From Branchiostoma floridae (taxonomy: Eukaryota > Chordata > Leptocardii > Amphioxiformes > Branchiostomatidae): a DNA stretch of 46,208 bases. This document shows positions 1 to 10,575 of the stretch, in pieces (within the stretch, counting starts at the first letter, position 1; each line of letters begins with the position of its first letter). The notes below the pieces were generated by a model. The model saw only the letters and a program-made list of their open reading frames with translations. It made no database searches and had not been told where the DNA came from. The stretch lies in NCBI RefSeq assembly GCF_000003815.2, contig NC_049980.1, positions 33,452,946 to 33,499,153 of the forward strand, in the 5' to 3' direction. A program made the translations under genes and the position numbers.

Positions 1-1463
1 TTTTAGCCACCGATTCGCCCAGGAAAAAGTCTGAAATCCAGTCTAGAGAACAGCAAGTGTGGTCTGCATATTCTGTGTACATGTACGTCACGGTAGCTTC
101 TCGGGTCAAGTGGAGCATCGTTTATCACAGGGGCGTTTGTGGTAGAAGCGAATCTTCTTGCAAAAAGAGTTCAGAGACCTCCTACCTCCATGAAATATTC
201 TGATTATGCAAATGACTTTCATATTGCAATAGCTTACATCACAAGCTATCAGCCACAAAAAAATCGAGACCATAGCATGTCCAGGTCAAAAGATACAAAA
301 GAATCGAAGGTCTGCTGCAGTACCAATGTAACACACCAGGGGGCCAAAATCGAACCAAATATCATTACAATCCATCCAGACCTAGAGGTTCTAAAGTTAT
401 GCTTACAACAAATATCCGAAAACACAGATAGACACACACACACACACAGACACAGACACACCAAAAACTATACCTCCATTTTTCATGGAGGTAACGGCAT
501 GTGTAGGGGAGACACGTAGTCTCTGCTTGCTTGGTCAAGACTGTGTCATATATACATTATATATGGGATCTGTCCTCTTTTTTTCAATTTAGTGACGTCA
601 AGCTTGCCTAAGCTTGACGTTTCTGACTTAGGGAGAATAAATGCTGCTACAGTAATCGATACGGGCCTCTCTTCATCATATCATGATGGTAGCATCAGGC
701 CCTACGAACTAACGTTATGATTTAAAAATAAATTCATTTCAAAACGGGTGTGTAGCCCCTACAACTTTTGAAAATTGATTTCTAAGGGGGGCCACCATAC
801 ATGTAAACAAGACAAACAGTGTGTTACATTCAGTCAAAGTTAATACACCAGTAGGTAACATACAGTAAATAACATGAAATGAAAACAGGCGTCAAAACAA
901 AATCAGTGTCCATTTCAACAACGGGAACTTTCAGCAGATAGAACCTCCTTGATTTCACAGCCGTAAACTTTCAAGGTCAAACGAAAAACGTCAAAGGTGG
1001 AGTGGAGGTCAATCATAATCAGGTACAGATGTGGGGTGGCCCGTGGTCATAGGTGTTGTTGAGCTTCCTGTTATTTCTGCTAAGGCATCTTGCAACATCC
1101 AAGTGTGCTCCTGATACATGTATTTTTACCTTCGCCGAGAAGATTCTGCTTCTGGTAGCGTTTGTATGTTTGTTTGTGGTTTGACGTAACAAACAGAGAA
1201 GCTACGCGATGGGTTATCATGAAAGTTGGTGCGAACTGTGTATGATGTGTCCTATCGAACAAATGATCAGATTTTGTGGCCCCTGTCGGCTTTCGTGGGC
1301 ACTGCAACAAAAGGGTTACTCTTCTCACCCACTTTGAGTGATTTTGGGTATGTAGATAGCCTAAGTGATGAGTTACATGATAAGATACTAATCATAAACT
1401 AAAATATAATCATGCAAATCAACAGCTAATTGGTATATTTAAGTTTATAACTTTCCTGCATAC
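1..1463. other. Gene-free sequence upstream of the assembly gap
   Basis: No coding exon is recognisable; open frames here are short and include a simple-sequence stretch. Visible structure is a CA/GACA microsatellite at about 431-462 and an 11-bp perfect inverted repeat (595-605 and 610-620, 4-bp loop) whose left arm overlaps a CRE-like TGACGTCA at 593-600. Nothing else can be supported. Confidence 0.6.
431..462. repeat. CA/GACA microsatellite
   Basis: Short simple-sequence run of alternating CA with GACA interruptions. It accounts for the repetitive Thr-His or Cys-Leu/Val residues in the small open frames over it, which are therefore not evidence of genes. Confidence 0.85.
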
Positions 1464-1607
1464 TAGCCTGGAATCCAGTCTTGTTNNNNNNNNNNNNNNN
1501 NNNNNNNNNNNNNNNNNNNNNNNNNNNNNNNNNNNNNNNNNNNNNNNNNNNNNNNNNNNNNNNNNNNNNNNNNNNNNNNNNNNNNAACAAGACTGGATTC
1601 CAGGCTA
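1464..1607. repeat. 22-bp perfect inverted repeat flanking a 100-N gap
   Basis: The bases at 1464-1485 and 1586-1607 are exact reverse complements (left arm starts TAGCCTGGAATCC). Exactly 100 N (1486-1585) separate them, the usual placeholder for a gap of unknown size. The arms either are the ends of a fold-back element whose interior failed to assemble, or show that the assembler stopped at a hairpin. The interior is unknown. Confidence 0.85.
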
Positions 1608-1771
1608 CCTGCATACCATGGCGGTAATCTCAAACGTGTCGCATATGCAACTGAGAAATAGAGAAATGTCGATAGATATCAAAAATGAAAATGAAGACTT
1701 AACAAAAGCCCAACTCGCAAAGCCTGCTTAAGGAGGCTACACACTGTGCCAAACCTCTAGTGAAAAGGGCG

Positions 1772-1949
1772 TAATCTTCAAGCAGATTTAACGGTGCCAT
1801 AAAATAGCATCAAAGTTGACCAAGGAGTATAGCCGACCAAAGGAAGTCAGACGGCTCCGGTGCCCGATTGACTCCCTTAGCCAGCTATACTCCTTGGCCA
1901 GCTTTAATACTATCTTTAATATGGCACCTTAGGGTCTGTTTGGAGATTA
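1772..1949. mobile_element. MITE-like element, TAATCTCC family, copy 1
   Basis: A 178-bp element beginning TAATCTTCAAGCAGATT and ending with its near inverse (GTCTGTTTGGAGATTA); the inner halves also pair, around 'gaccaaggagtatagc' and its inverse. Flanks are AAAGGGCG on the left (1764-1771) and AAAGGGCA on the right (1950-1957), a 7/8 match read as an 8-bp target duplication. A second copy lies at 35315-35503. There is no coding capacity. The superfamily is not certain; 8-bp duplications are usual for hAT-type elements. Confidence 0.75.
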
Positions 1950-2315
1950 AAAGGGCAAGTGTTGGCGAAAACATCCTCTTTTTCCTCGCGCTGGCGCACC
2001 ATCACCAACTCAAGACGTCTTCACACGACATGTTTTCGTCTTAATTCACAAGGAGGTTCCTAGAAACATCCCGGTGTTTTTCAGAAAAAACGCCCGGATA
2101 GGTGTAATCATAGAGGAAATTGTTTATGCAGAGGAAATTGTTCACAGATGGGTTAGGAACCACAGGATGTTAAGTAGACTCCGTGTCGATTTTCGAAAAC
2201 AGCTGCCATTATTTCAGACTAACTACGCTGTCAATTTTCGGTCGTACTCAACGAAAATAAAAGTTTTGAACTATACTGTAAATCGTACAAAGCAGCCTCA
2301 CAATGAGGAAATAAA
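1950..2315. other. Gene-free spacer
   Basis: No exon, RNA or repeat was recognised between the TAATCTCC element and the next fold-back element. The open frame starting near 2074 runs into that element and has no recognisable product. Confidence 0.5.
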
Positions 2316-2519
2316 CTGTAAATGCAGAAATGTTCGCGGTGGATTAATGTTCGCGGTTTTCGCGGCGGCCGCTTCACCGACTTAAAACCACCGCGAACAT
2401 TTTTTCATAGCAGTAAGAGACTACAGTTCATGGTGCTACCGCGAATTAAAATCACCGCGAAAAGTCCATTTTCCCGCTACCGCGAAATTAAATCCCCGCG
2501 AACTTAAATGCATTTACAG
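2316..2519. mobile_element. MITE-like 'ctgtaaatgca / cgcggt' element, copy 1
   Basis: A 204-bp fold-back element with ends CTGTAAATGCA and TGCATTTACAG and an interior dominated by alternating 'ttcgcggt' and 'accgcgaa' words, so the two halves are largely reverse complementary. Other copies lie at 23682-23861 and 39832-40038; the latter two are flanked by TA on both sides, as in Tc1/mariner-type insertions. Here only the right flank is TA. It has no protein-coding capacity and lies about 200 bp upstream of the proposed promoter, so it could contribute regulatory sequence. Confidence 0.85.
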
Positions 2520-2557
2520 TATGCCAAGTTGCAAACAAAAAAGATCGTAATGTATAC

Positions 2558-2760
2558 TGACGTCATTGAGTCCCTTGTGATTGTGCGCTCGTGGAGTGAT
2601 CGACTCTTAACGTTTGGTGAGCGACACAACAGGAATCGAACTCACGGCTTCTAGTTCAAGGGGAAGTTCTAGATCCTAGAGATCGCAAACTCGCCGGGTG
2701 AGTTATTTTCCCGCTGTATAAAAGGAAAAGGCGCAATGCCAATGCAGCCTCTGCACACCT
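2558..2760 (+). promoter_or_regulatory. Putative core promoter of the Mint-like gene (CRE, E2F-like site, TATA box)
   Basis: A perfect CRE palindrome TGACGTCA lies at 2558-2565, an E2F-like TTTTCCCGC at 2706-2714, and a consensus TATA box TATAAAAG at 2717-2724. A TATA box normally sets initiation 25-31 bp downstream, so transcription would begin near 2743-2755, leaving about a 100-nt leader before the ATG at 2850. The motifs are seen directly. Their use as a promoter is inferred from their order and from the in-phase first exon that follows. The E2F-like word could be chance, since similar 'ttttcccgct' words occur in the fold-back element just upstream. Confidence 0.55.
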
Positions 2761-2849
2761 GTCGCTGACGCTGCCTAGCGGATAGCCTCAGAAGTGCAGC
2801 AAGGACGGGCGGTCCAAACCGAGGCTGACAGGTGATGTCATCAACCAAG

Positions 2850-2898
2850 ATGGCTGACAGCGGCGGCGGTCATCGGGGGAATCGGCGGAAAAACGCAG
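2850..2898 (+). CDS. X11/Mint-like adaptor, proposed coding exon 1
   Basis: The ATG at 2850 has a strong start context (A at -3, G at +4) and opens 16 codons plus one base, reading MADSGGGHRGNRRKNA, before a donor (GCAG|GTTTGT) at 2899. An in-frame ATG at 2835 would add five residues but has weaker context; an in-frame TGA at 2826-2828 closes the frame upstream. The exon ends in phase 1, exactly what the acceptor at 18956 needs, and the joined peptide continues as a glycine/arginine/lysine-rich stretch of the same composition. Evidence for joining is phase, composition and the TATA box at 2717; phase alone would match by chance one time in three. The alternative is a non-coding first exon, for example ending at CAG|GTGATG (2831), with translation starting at 18985. 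Confidence 0.55.
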
Positions 2899-4009
2899 GT
2901 TTGTCGGCCTTTCTCTTCGATTTCTGCCTAGATATTCAGTTTACAGCTACAGGGGCGTCTACAGAAGCTACTGAGCGAAGTTTAACGCACAGTTTTATAG
3001 CTAGACCGCTGGAATGCGTGGGAGAATGCGGAGACTCTGATTTCAGGTATCCCTGCCTGATCGCTCACCTGAGTCGTCTGCAACCTCCCAAATTTCCATT
3101 TTTCTGGTTCCTGCTTTGCCAGGCTGATAATATCGCGAATTTTCACGAATCAATCAGTTTTCATCCAGCAGACATCTAGATAGATCAGGAGATTATGAAA
3201 ATGAGTTCGCTGCGGTTGTTTTTGAGCCGTCCGTGTCAATATTTATAAGATTTACGATTTAAAACGTCGTCTGTCGTGATATGGGTTGTCTAAATCTACA
3301 CTTCCTGTCCGGATGGAGGCAGTTTTGATTGTGTGAAACTTGAAATTTCCGGTACGTCGATCGTGTCTTCATTTAGTAGTTATTATTCGTGCATTTGTAT
3401 CTTTGATTTTAGCATAAACATATTTGTTTTGACTACAGTGTCAACAGAGCTCGAAACACTATCAGTTTTGTGCACTCACAATTTTAGTCTAATTTTTGAC
3501 TGTGGGGGCACCTACAAGTAGATATTTGTGCATTACTAAACACATCATATGTACAGCATATTGATGATATCTGAGTGTCAGAAAAAATTTAGAATTTTGA
3601 GCTAGCCCTGCAATGTCAAGACTTTCCATTTCACAATAGTTAAATCATTATGATCAAGATGGACAGATAGCCATCGAAAAAAAAGGTACGTGTGTTTACC
3701 TTTAAAAAGTAGTCACTGATTTATGCAAATTCTATTAACAGTTGAATCATAGTTATCTGTACATAATAAAGCATTAGTGAAGCGCAGAAATGCCCATTAC
3801 ACAGGTATTGATTTTTTGCTGGCTGCTGATATGTAAATGAGTTGTTTGCGATTGTACATAGACTGTAGGGTTGTTTGGAATCGTTCTTTCAAGTGATAAG
3901 ATGTGGGAAGTGCCCATAGTCTATTAGAAATAGGCAAATAGCATGTTCACCTTTTCCTGCTATTGTCCTAGTGAAAATACCATAAATCTTTAAATGTCAC
4001 TGGTGGCAT
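2899..4009. other. Start of intron 1, no feature seen
   Basis: AT-rich sequence with the usual density of stop codons in all frames. No repeat shared with other parts of the window and no splice-bounded open frame was recognised. Confidence 0.5.
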
Positions 4010-4197
4010 CGTCTTTGTAATTCTCACGGAGACCTTTCTACTGCAAATCCACGACACCACAAATATTTGTTTCTAATATATTGCTTCTATACAGCAGAAC
4101 TGTTTCAACTGCAACCGTAAAACACTGCAAAATCACCCTTTCCCCTTCTACTGTGAAATAAAGTCCCTGCAAAAATAGATGAATTTACAGTATTCAA
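4010..4197 (-). repeat. Degenerate 'gaggtttttgcagtgttt' interspersed repeat
   Basis: Read on the minus strand this starts near 'atactgtaaattca', continues through a 'cagtgtttt' block and a 'gaaacagttctgct' block, and ends with a 'ttgtggtgtcgtggatttgcagt' type block. It is the same family as 17054-17412, 31583-31792 and 42090-42262, in reverse orientation. The copies are strongly diverged, suggesting an old non-coding fold-back element related in design to the 'ctgtaaatgca' family. Confidence 0.6.
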
Positions 4198-6260
4198 GGC
4201 CATGATTCATATCAGATGTAAATTGCCAAATACCCGCCAGTTAGGATGACGTTACAACGTGTTAGATGTTCTGAATACCACACTCTATCTAGTCATTATT
4301 GGGGTTAAGAGTGTCATGCTATCTACTGTAGTATCTTTGGAATATCATTCAATCTATGTTTATGTTATGGTCTGATATATTATATCTTATTGTAGGAAAC
4401 TCTTGCATTGTTGAGAATCAGTGGAACATGGGATAACTAGTTATTTTCCATGAATGTTACTATCTTAAAGAATAGATTGTGGTACATCAATTCCTCTTTC
4501 AAACAACATTCATACTGTACAGATGGGGAATATACAAGTCATACAATAAGGAAATGAAGCTGTCAGTAGAACTTTCACTTACTTCTGGAGAAATTTACTG
4601 ATTGACTGTTGGAGAAAACTGTCTGTTTGTGGTTTGGACCTTTGTTACTTGTACATGTAGGCTGACCACCAAATAATGTAGCACTCTTTCTCGACTTGCA
4701 AGGAATTTACTAATCGACCATTGGGAATTTGGAGAAAACAATGTCTGTAGTTTGAATCTTTGTCTATGTAAGTTAGGGGCGTACCTGGTAGCATTAGGTA
4801 AGATTGACAATGAATTTTACATGTCAGTCTCACACTAACATGTCAGCGTGCATCAGTGTGCATGTAGCTGGCCGCTAAATAATGCATGGTGAAGATTCAT
4901 GGTGCAATCACAGCCAATGTGGGACGTTGATTGGAACAGAAAAGCCCCAAATCCTCCGAGGGCCACCACGGCTCCGGGGCGAGGTCCTCTAGCTGGACAT
5001 TCAAAGCCACAGAATCGATGGGCAACAAGATCAGTCCTGCGGCCTATCAATCAGATATAGATTCAATCAGATTAAAGAAAATCTCATTATCTTCTAATCA
5101 TGGGTTAAGGTTTTACGTATGTCACGGTCAAACCGTCCCGATGTAATTAGATATAAATGTAATTCAGCAATGCATGAGTCAGGATTCACGTTTATCGCTT
5201 CTACCAAAACGAAATGGACAGAAAGATTCTTGAATATTGTGCCTTGCTGACATGTGCAGAGATTGTGTGATTTACTTTGACTTTGACTTTATTCAGTTTC
5301 CAACATGGGCAAGTGGGCACATAGGCAGCAAGGCTGATACATGTAGGTGTGACCACATACATAAATATACAATACAAAATTGAACAAATATTAGTGATTT
5401 ACTTGATATTATGAAGGGAAGCCATTGTCACCAAAGGTCACTGCAAGTCCATGTATGTATGTCAGGATGGAGACTATATTATAAATCTGGCTGAATTGTC
5501 AATGCCGTTAGAGGTCCTGATGGGAGTCTGTAATGTTTATATTTCCTTTATAACTTTCCGGCTACGATTCATGTCATTTTAGATCAGTGGATTGACGTGA
5601 AATTCAGGATTTATACATGGAAGACCGCTCTCACACATTACACATCCTGGTCTGATGCACGATCTACACACAGTTTTTTCCGATATCGGCGAGCCTACAA
5701 CCTCTCGCCAACAGCTTTTTTTCATCGTCTAGATGGAACTACTATATCGCCATTACGATATCGGGAAAATTTCTCCCGAAAGGTCCGGACCATTCGTACG
5801 ATACCTTACCGATAGCTTAGCAGGGGTCCCCGACAGCTTCGCGCGCGTGTAGATGCTTCCCGACTTCGGGAAGGCTTATTAGCATATAACGTCATTTGGA
5901 AAATCGCGCTATATGATTATGACTGCAAGCGCCATGGGTGTCCGGCCCCCTACGTTCTAGATCCCTCTCGACATCTCCACAGATATCGGTAAAAACTGTG
6001 TGTAGATTGGGCCTGAATCTCTGTTGACACAGACTATCGGATAGGGATCTCTACAGGTAGAGACAGCAGTGCTGACATCTCTTTGCTGACATATGTATGA
6101 GGGATTGATTGCAAACACTATAGCTAGTACTATACACGACAATGTAACACACGAATATTGACACCAGCACTGGAGAATACATTGTTCTAGAAGTTCAAGG
6201 TGAATTTTTTCGATGTTAGTATCGCTTGTTATTCAGCAACTTAGTCCCTTTTTTATTGTC
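4198..6260. other. Intron 1 interior, mostly unassigned
   Basis: Two loosely similar blocks (about 4598-4680 and 4708-4885) share 'aatttact.at.gac' and 'accaaataatg' words, suggesting an old local duplication. Near 5272-5290 there is a short (TTGACT)n run. The segment 5590-6070 is richer in CG dinucleotides than its surroundings and contains a near-perfect 18-bp palindrome CTTCCCGACTTCGGGAAG near 5855-5875, but no coding exon is recognisable. The remainder shows nothing that can be supported. Confidence 0.4.
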
Positions 6261-6614
6261 AGAGCTCGAAATACTTTCTTCTGCATACCTGCACTGGTGC
6301 AGGTAACATTGAAATTACCTGCACCAGACAAATTTTACCTGCACCACTCTGAATATAGGAAGTATGGATCATACTAAAATTGTTGAGGAACCATTGCTAT
6401 TTTTTTTCCTTTAAACTTACTAGGTGGTAACAGTCAATGCAGCTAACAACAATCCACATACACCTACATCATGTATGTCATGGGACATTCATGTATAAAA
6501 CCCAGTACATGGACCAGTGCATGTTAGGTGCAGGTAGACACATCAGAAATACCTGCACAGCTCCAATTTCACCTGCACTAACCTGCATATGCAGGTGGTA
6601 TTTCGAGCCCTGAT
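6261..6614. mobile_element. MITE-like 'ctcgaaatac / acctgca' element, copy 1
   Basis: A roughly 350-bp element with inverted ends AGAGCTCGAAATACTTT at the left and GGTATTTCGAGCCCT at the right. The subterminal regions hold many direct and inverted ACCTGCA(C) words such as 'acctgcactggtgcaggt'. A second copy with the same internal sequence is at 8146-8484. No transposase is encoded. It is probably a non-autonomous DNA transposon; the clustered 7-bp words resemble transposase-binding sites, which is inference. Confidence 0.75.
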
Positions 6615-8145
6615 TGGGTTACAAAGCCATGATGTGAGTACGAAGTCTGCAATGTTAACTTAAATGTTTCTTCAGTGTCAAGCTAATTGTGCATCCAAAT
6701 AAAGTCAATGTGAAGTTTTCAAATAGATTTTGCTGGAGATAAACAACAGAGAATTCCTCTTCTATTCCAAATGTAAAACTACTGTTATTAGGTTGAGTAG
6801 AGTTCTCCATAGCAGGTTATATAACCTGGCCTCTAATTGTAAGTCACAGTGGGTCGGCTTCGCTGCACTCAGACTAAAGTGTTTTTGACTCGCGGAAACC
6901 AGAGGCACAATTAAGATGATTTACAGACCACGGGGGTCCCTCGCAGAAGGTAGTTCAATGTGAAGAATAAATAAGTGGTGAGAGGGGAAGGCATGGAATT
7001 TATTATGTTGTACATAAGGAAAAATGCAATATGCTCAATGGCATAGACTTCTGATTTGGGTCAATGCTATAGCATTCTTCTTAAGGTTTCCTCCCTGGCT
7101 AGATTGGCATTCTGACCTTCCATTGTTTTCTCATCAGTTTATTAAGAAAGAATGGAATCGTGACAAATATTGATACATGGGCATGAAAGAGTTCCAAATC
7201 TGATTTTTTTGACCATATGGATGTCATCATGTTTTATTGCCCCTAATTTAATTTTTTTAATGAGAAAATACAGCACTATGGTACATACGACTGCAATGAG
7301 GCTATGTTTTTCATGTGCATAATGATGAAAGCTATAAACTCACGTTCGCACATCTTGATATCAACTAATTTATTTTTTAATTATCTGTAGTTATTAGAAA
7401 ATAATTGTTTTCATCTAATAAAAAATCAGTATTAACAATTTGCTTTTGAAACAATTCTGTGGTACAGTAGTAATACATATTTGTGGTGTCATGAAAATGT
7501 CCAATGTCCCCATGGAATTAAATAAATTCAATTCATAGTATGTATATCGTTGTAGAATGTACCAATTTCATAATAGGTAGCAAATATAGATCTATATGCA
7601 GATTTTGTTCTTTAATCCAGTTACCTCTACAAAAGGACCACATAGCCTGTGTGAATTCTTCTTTACATACACATACACTGTCTTACTAGTACATGATTTT
7701 TCCCATTGACACAAGTGATAAGAATCCTGTCTATAGTGACCACCTGTCCACATAGACCAGATTTTATTGGTTCTCCTGAACGGTCTTCTTGGGCAGGTTT
7801 GACTGTGCAATGTATCTGCTGATTTTGATCTTTTGATCTGATTTTGATCCTTTCAGAACATAGATACAATACCTTTATGAGTAGATGCTGATATTAATGT
7901 GCTTATACACACACAGTTAAGCCAGAAATATTGCCAGCCCAATTACGCAGGATGGTGTATCACTCCATCTCTATTCCCCAAATTGGATTGTATTTCCTTA
8001 CCCGTCAGCGTTGTCATCCTCTGCACGATGATTGAAGGAGCTACACTTAATAACAATACCCTGGAGTTTATTGATAGGAGCCACAGTCAATGGAATAGAG
8101 ACTGATTCTGCCTGCATGATATCTTAGTACAAAGGTGGATCATCA
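6615..8145. other. Intron 1 interior with repeat fragments
   Basis: Mostly AT-rich unassigned sequence. A piece at about 7448-7500 resembles the middle of the 'cagtgtttt' family (wording 'aacaattctgtggtacagtagtaat'). The segment from about 7640 to 7812 ends in 'cttgggcaggtttgactgt' and resembles the dispersed element seen complete at 41758-41912. No exon was recognised. Confidence 0.45.
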
Positions 8146-8484
8146 GGGGTCGAAATACTTCTTTCTGCTTACCTGCACTGGTGCAGATAACATTGAAAAT
8201 TACCTGAACCAGACACATTTTACCTGCACCACTCTTTAAGAGTTTAGAAAGTATGAATCATACTAAAATTGTTCAAGAACCATTGCTATTTTTTTCTTGA
8301 TACTTCTAATAATATAGGTGGTAACATTCAATGCAGCTAATAACACTCCATATACACCTACATTACATGACATTTATGTATAAAACCCAGTACATGGACC
8401 AGTGCAGGTTAGGTGCAGGTAGACACCAGAAATACCTGCACAGCTCCATTTTTACCTGCACTAACTGTGGTATTTCGAGCCCTG
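8146..8484. mobile_element. MITE-like 'ctcgaaatac / acctgca' element, copy 2
   Basis: Close relative of 6261-6614 in the same orientation, starting GGGGTCGAAATACTTCTTT and ending GTGGTATTTCGAGCCCTGA. The internal order matches: 'cctgcactggtgcag', then 'accattgctatttttt', then 'aacccagtacatggacc', then 'taggtgcaggtagac'. Small indels separate the copies, including loss of a stretch near the right end. It is non-coding. Confidence 0.75.
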
Positions 8485-8749
8485 ATTTCGAGCTTAAGAT
8501 GATTACAAAGAGATGTATCTTTTCTATTACCTACTGTAGATTCCACTCAATGTAGTCTTCTAGTATCGTAGTAACTAAAATTGTTGCAATATAACGTATA
8601 TGTGTAGTATTAGACTGTAACTTTTGTTGTCTATACATTGCCATACATTGTCACTGATGCAATTGTTGCACAATAAACCATCTATCATATCTTTTTTATT
8701 TCACCTAATGCGATAAAAAGCAGTAACTCTGGCAACTGGAAATCGCAAG

Positions 8750-8885
8750 ATTTCTCCAGTGTCACTGAGGAAAGATACTGAATGGCTGTCTGAAACGTCT
8801 GACCGTTTCCAAAATCATATCTAGTTGCTTGAGTAACTTAGAATTACCTGGAAGTCTAACTTTCATAGACATATTCCACTTTAAT
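8750..8885. repeat. Dispersed repeat with 'gttgcttgagtaac' core
   Basis: The stretch 'agtgtcactgaggaaagata...ctgaaacgtctgaccgtttcc...atatctagttgcttgagtaac' recurs at 34300-34445 in the same order. The core also appears twice in inverted orientation at 9260-9345, and the end block (acgtggatgtctaaccttcat) occurs at 12030-12062, 34410-34444 and, reversed, near 45640-45690. It is an interspersed element of unidentified class with no coding sequence evident. Confidence 0.6.
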
Positions 8886-8950
8886 GATACATAAACATAT
8901 ATATTTGTACATACTTGTAGCTCAATTCATGTTTATTGTAAATGATGATG

Positions 8951-9245
8951 GGATGTCCCTGTAGCTCAACTGGTAGCAGCCTGGCAGTTGAGCTCCTGAG
9001 TCCCATTAGTTAGTAACTGGGAGACCCCGGTTCCATCCTGGATAGGGCACCTCGGTTTGGGCTGCGCTTGTATTTTGGAAGGGGTGTAAAAATGGGGTAC
9101 CGTGTTTGAGGAGATGCCTCGAGCACGTTAAAGGGAAAGAGCTAGCAACCCTCCCTGTTGAAATGTTCTCTGCTACTGAAATAGCTAGGAAACTTGCTGT
9201 ACTGTGTGCCACTAGCCAGTACAAAGGTCTGAACAAGCAATTGAT
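8951..9245 (+). mobile_element. tRNA-headed SINE, 'ctgtagctcaactggtag' family
   Basis: The head holds a good RNA polymerase III A box (TAGCTCAACTGGTAG) and, after a short insertion, a weaker B box (GGTTCCATCC), the arrangement of a tRNA-derived SINE. The body runs through 'ttttggaaggggtgtaaaa', 'gagcacgttaaaggg' and 'aggaaacttgctgtactgtgtgccacta'. Other copies lie at 18300-18897 and 25556-26190, both interrupted. The inserted bases between the boxes and the absence of a tRNA fold argue against a functional tRNA gene. Confidence 0.8.
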
Positions 9246-9259
9246 ATCTTACTTATGCC

Positions 9260-9345
9260 AAAAAGCAGCTACACAAGCAACTGGATATGATTTTGTAAAA
9301 TCAAAATTCCAAAATCATATCCAGCTGCTTGAGTAACTGCTTATT
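9260..9345. repeat. 36-bp imperfect inverted repeat (hairpin)
   Basis: Arms 9260-9295 and 9310-9345 are reverse complementary with about five mismatches around a 14-base loop; the innermost 19 bp (9277-9295 and 9310-9328) have one mismatch. Each arm is a copy of the 'atatccagttgcttgagtaac' word of the repeat at 8750 and 34300, so the hairpin looks like two head-to-head repeat ends rather than an independent RNA gene. Confidence 0.8.
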
Positions 9346-9957
9346 ACATTGTACCTTCATTGGCGTATCTTACTTATCATACAGACAGATCATACATACA
9401 TGTTTACATACTAACTTAAATATGATTACAAAAAATATGTATCTTTAATTCCATACGCTGGAAAATGTATGAAGATCAAGTTATGTTTATTATCAGTCAT
9501 AGCAACACATTTACAAGAGGCAGGAGTAATTTGGGTTATGGATAATTTTGTTGTTATAGATGCATATGGAACTTAAGTATGATTTACGCTGGCTGCCTGT
9601 AGGCGGAAACGAATTTTACTACCTGTTTCTGTGGACCAGCAGATTTCAATCATATCATTATATTTGATATATGATATTGAGATCCTGAGATAGCGTTCAT
9701 ATCTTTATGATATTTGTGTGGGTTTATGTATATAAAGATACTATTGTACACTATTTTATAGCAGATTCTTGACATTTAAAGTTTAAACATCAGTTGAATA
9801 ATGGAATGCTGTGTTACTTGTTAGCTTTAGAATTTCAGAATCAAGCTCTGAAGAGAGGCAAGTAAGTTTTGGAATTATGTTTTGCTGAAATTCTAGTTTA
9901 TCTTATGTTGTACACTCTTAAGTTTTTTTGTGGACCAACATTATTAGGTTAGGTACA

Positions 9958-10200
9958 CCACTGAACTGGTGTAATGGCTGAGTGTTCGCCTCGCATTCGG
10001 TAGGTCGTAAGTTTGATCCCCGACCGAGTCATATAACAACGACTTTAAAAATGGTACATGCTGCTTTCTCTGCTTAGCACTCAGCATTCGGGAAAGAGTA
10101 TGGTAGTTGAACACACACCACTACCAGTGGACTAGCCCCCTGCTGTAACTATAGTGATTGCACAAAATTGTGTGGCCCAGGGATACTGGGATGTGCACCA
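9958..10200 (+). mobile_element. tRNA-headed SINE with the 'ccagtggactagccccctgctg' body, copy 1
   Basis: The tRNA-like head has an A-box-like TGGTGTAATGGCTGAGTG and a B-box-like GTTTGATCCCC. After 'aaaaatggtac' comes a body with 'tttctctgct', 'gggaaagagtatgg', 'cactaccagtggactagcc' and 'tgtggcccaggg'. The same body is found behind another tRNA-like head at 45229-45465 and behind 5S-rRNA heads at 38127 and 42879. It is a short interspersed retroposon, presumably mobilised by a LINE. The 3' boundary is approximate. Confidence 0.8.
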
Positions 10201-10214
10201 CCCTATGCACCATT

Positions 10215-10575
10215 TGGTGCTGGAAGAACTTTAGATAAAACTAGCTAAACCATTCTCGCACATGACAATCCTTTCCACAACTGCTACACACCTGCCAAAT
10301 ATCGTGGAAATCGCCCAGCTGCATTTTGACTTACGCTTCCCGAAGCAAACCACAAAAAAATACAAAGCTCGCTGCTGTACCGTAGGAAAATGCCAGGTAA
10401 ACCGTTTTCGAACTAGGCATGCCTTTCGACAGCCGCTACACACCTGCAAAAAAGCAAAAAGTTCCATCCACAATTTCTCGACTTTATATGTTGTTGACCT
10501 ACATACAGACCCAAGTCGGCAAAAACATACTCTATCGCCATTGGCGAAGAAAATGACAATACCAGTACTGCACCT
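10215..10575. other. Unassigned insert with open frames on both strands
   Basis: This 360-bp segment sits next to the SINE inside the first 'ctgcctgtagg' unit and has no other copy in the window. It is open in one frame on each strand (about 113 codons + and 116 codons -), and contains two similar words 'gctacacacctgc' at about 10281 and 10436. Neither predicted peptide is recognised. It could be part of a larger non-autonomous element or a captured fragment; no function is proposed. Confidence 0.35.

Noticed and set aside
2618-2690. tRNA gene on the minus strand (a perfect-looking T-arm word GTTCGATTCC)
   Set aside because: No matching A box, acceptor stem or cloverleaf could be built around it; treated as chance or a tRNA-derived remnant.
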